Positions 44,920 to 45,481 of a stretch of DNA of 45,481 nucleotides are shown piece after piece. The notes beneath the pieces were generated by a model. The model made no database searches and had not been told where the DNA came from. It worked only from the letters and a program-made list of their open reading frames with translations. The translations under genes and the position numbers were made by a program. Each line of letters begins with the position of its first letter. Position 1 is the stretch's first letter. The stretch covers positions 1-45,481 of the forward strand of contig JADLGJ010000052.1 of NCBI GenBank assembly GCA_020849375.1. The letters run 5' to 3'. This DNA comes from Candidatus Omnitrophota bacterium. GTDB taxonomy: Bacteria; Omnitrophota; Gorgyraeia; Zapsychrales; JANLHA01.

Positions 44920-45300
44920 ATGGATCAAGTCCCCCCATCATCAGAGCAGAATCAACCTGCTGCTGAAAGGCCGTCCCGCAGGATCGAAAACCGTTTGTTT
45001 GAAAGGTTTTCCGCGCGGTTCCCGGTCAAATTCAGGCACACGAGGTCCGATTACGGATCAGATGTTTTCCTGCGGGATGCTTCCGCACGCGGTGTTAAGA
45101 TTTCGACGCGCGAAAAAGTTTTTCTCAACGACAGTGTTTCCCTCGAGGTGAAGATTCCCGATGGCAGCGAGCCGGTCACTCTCAATGGCCGTGTTGTTTG
45201 GCTTCACTCCAAGTCCCCATCCTTGTGGGAGGCGGGTGTTGAACTCCATGAGATCAATCTCATGGAAATGCAGCGTATCTTCAAGTACGTCTCCCCATAA
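44920..45300 (+). CDS. PilZ domain protein
   Basis: ERFSARFPVKFRHTRSDYGSDVFLRDASARGVKISTREKVFLNDSVSLEV...GRVVWLHS. Confidence 0.83.
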   Translation: MDQVPPSSEQNQPAAERPSRRIENRLFERFSARFPVKFRHTRSDYGSDVFLRDASARGVKISTREKVFLNDSVSLEVKIPDGSEPVTLNGRVVWLHSKSPSLWEAGVELHEINLMEMQRIFKYVSP

Positions 45301-45403
45301 AACTCTGCGGATCCAGGCCTCAAAACATCTTGACCACTTTTTTTTGCTGTGGTAGTATTTTGACTTCTCAATATAAAGATTTTCTAATGAAAGGTTTTAC
45401 CAA

Positions 45404-45481
45404 ATGGAATACGGTCATTTTTCGCCCGACGGGCTTGAGTATGTCGTCACTGATCCTGTCACGCCACGCCCGTGGATCAAC
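45404..45481 (+). CDS. start of a GH94-like glycoside phosphorylase, truncated by the window end
   Basis: MEYGHFSPDGLEYVVTDPVTPRPWIN resembles the N-terminus of cellobiose/chitobiose phosphorylases; 26 codons only. Confidence 0.6.
   Translation, partial: MEYGHFSPDGLEYVVTDPVTPRPWIN

Overview
The window is a dense bacterial chromosomal segment, about 45.5 kb, with mostly + strand operons of housekeeping genes. Gene content and style loosely suggest a PVC/Omnitrophota-like genome, but I cannot verify taxonomy. Main blocks: (i) trmB-like, dacA-like, dsbA-like, an L27-like gene, glmS and rsmI; (ii) a pyrimidine operon, pyrR-pyrB-pyrC and further on pyrK-pyrD-pyrF, preceded by a textbook promoter, PyrR-binding loop and attenuator; (iii) three tRNAs (Arg-CCG, Val-TAC, Asp-GTC); (iv) three multi-spanning GT-C/TPR-type membrane proteins around an orphan MetRS-beta-like tRNA-binding protein; (v) pabB/pabC, an Lrp/AsnC regulator with an aminotransferase, and an M1 peptidase fused to an Omp85-like barrel; (vi) era, nth, and a soluble MgtE_N/CBS/PRC protein; (vii) a divergent Ddl-like ATP-grasp ligase next to a lysine 2,3-aminomutase; (viii) rpsU (missing from the ORF track), purH, folC, mnmE, cvpA, two PilZ proteins and the start of a GH94-like phosphorylase. 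I saw no CRISPR array, transposase, prophage or defence island. The items most worth a second look are the ATP-grasp/KamA pair behind an attenuator-like leader, the barrel-fused M1 peptidase, the N-terminally reduced L27-like protein with a dyad across its promoter, a 147-bp intergenic element with 23-bp near-perfect inverted ends, and a loose set of structured palindromic intergenic elements.
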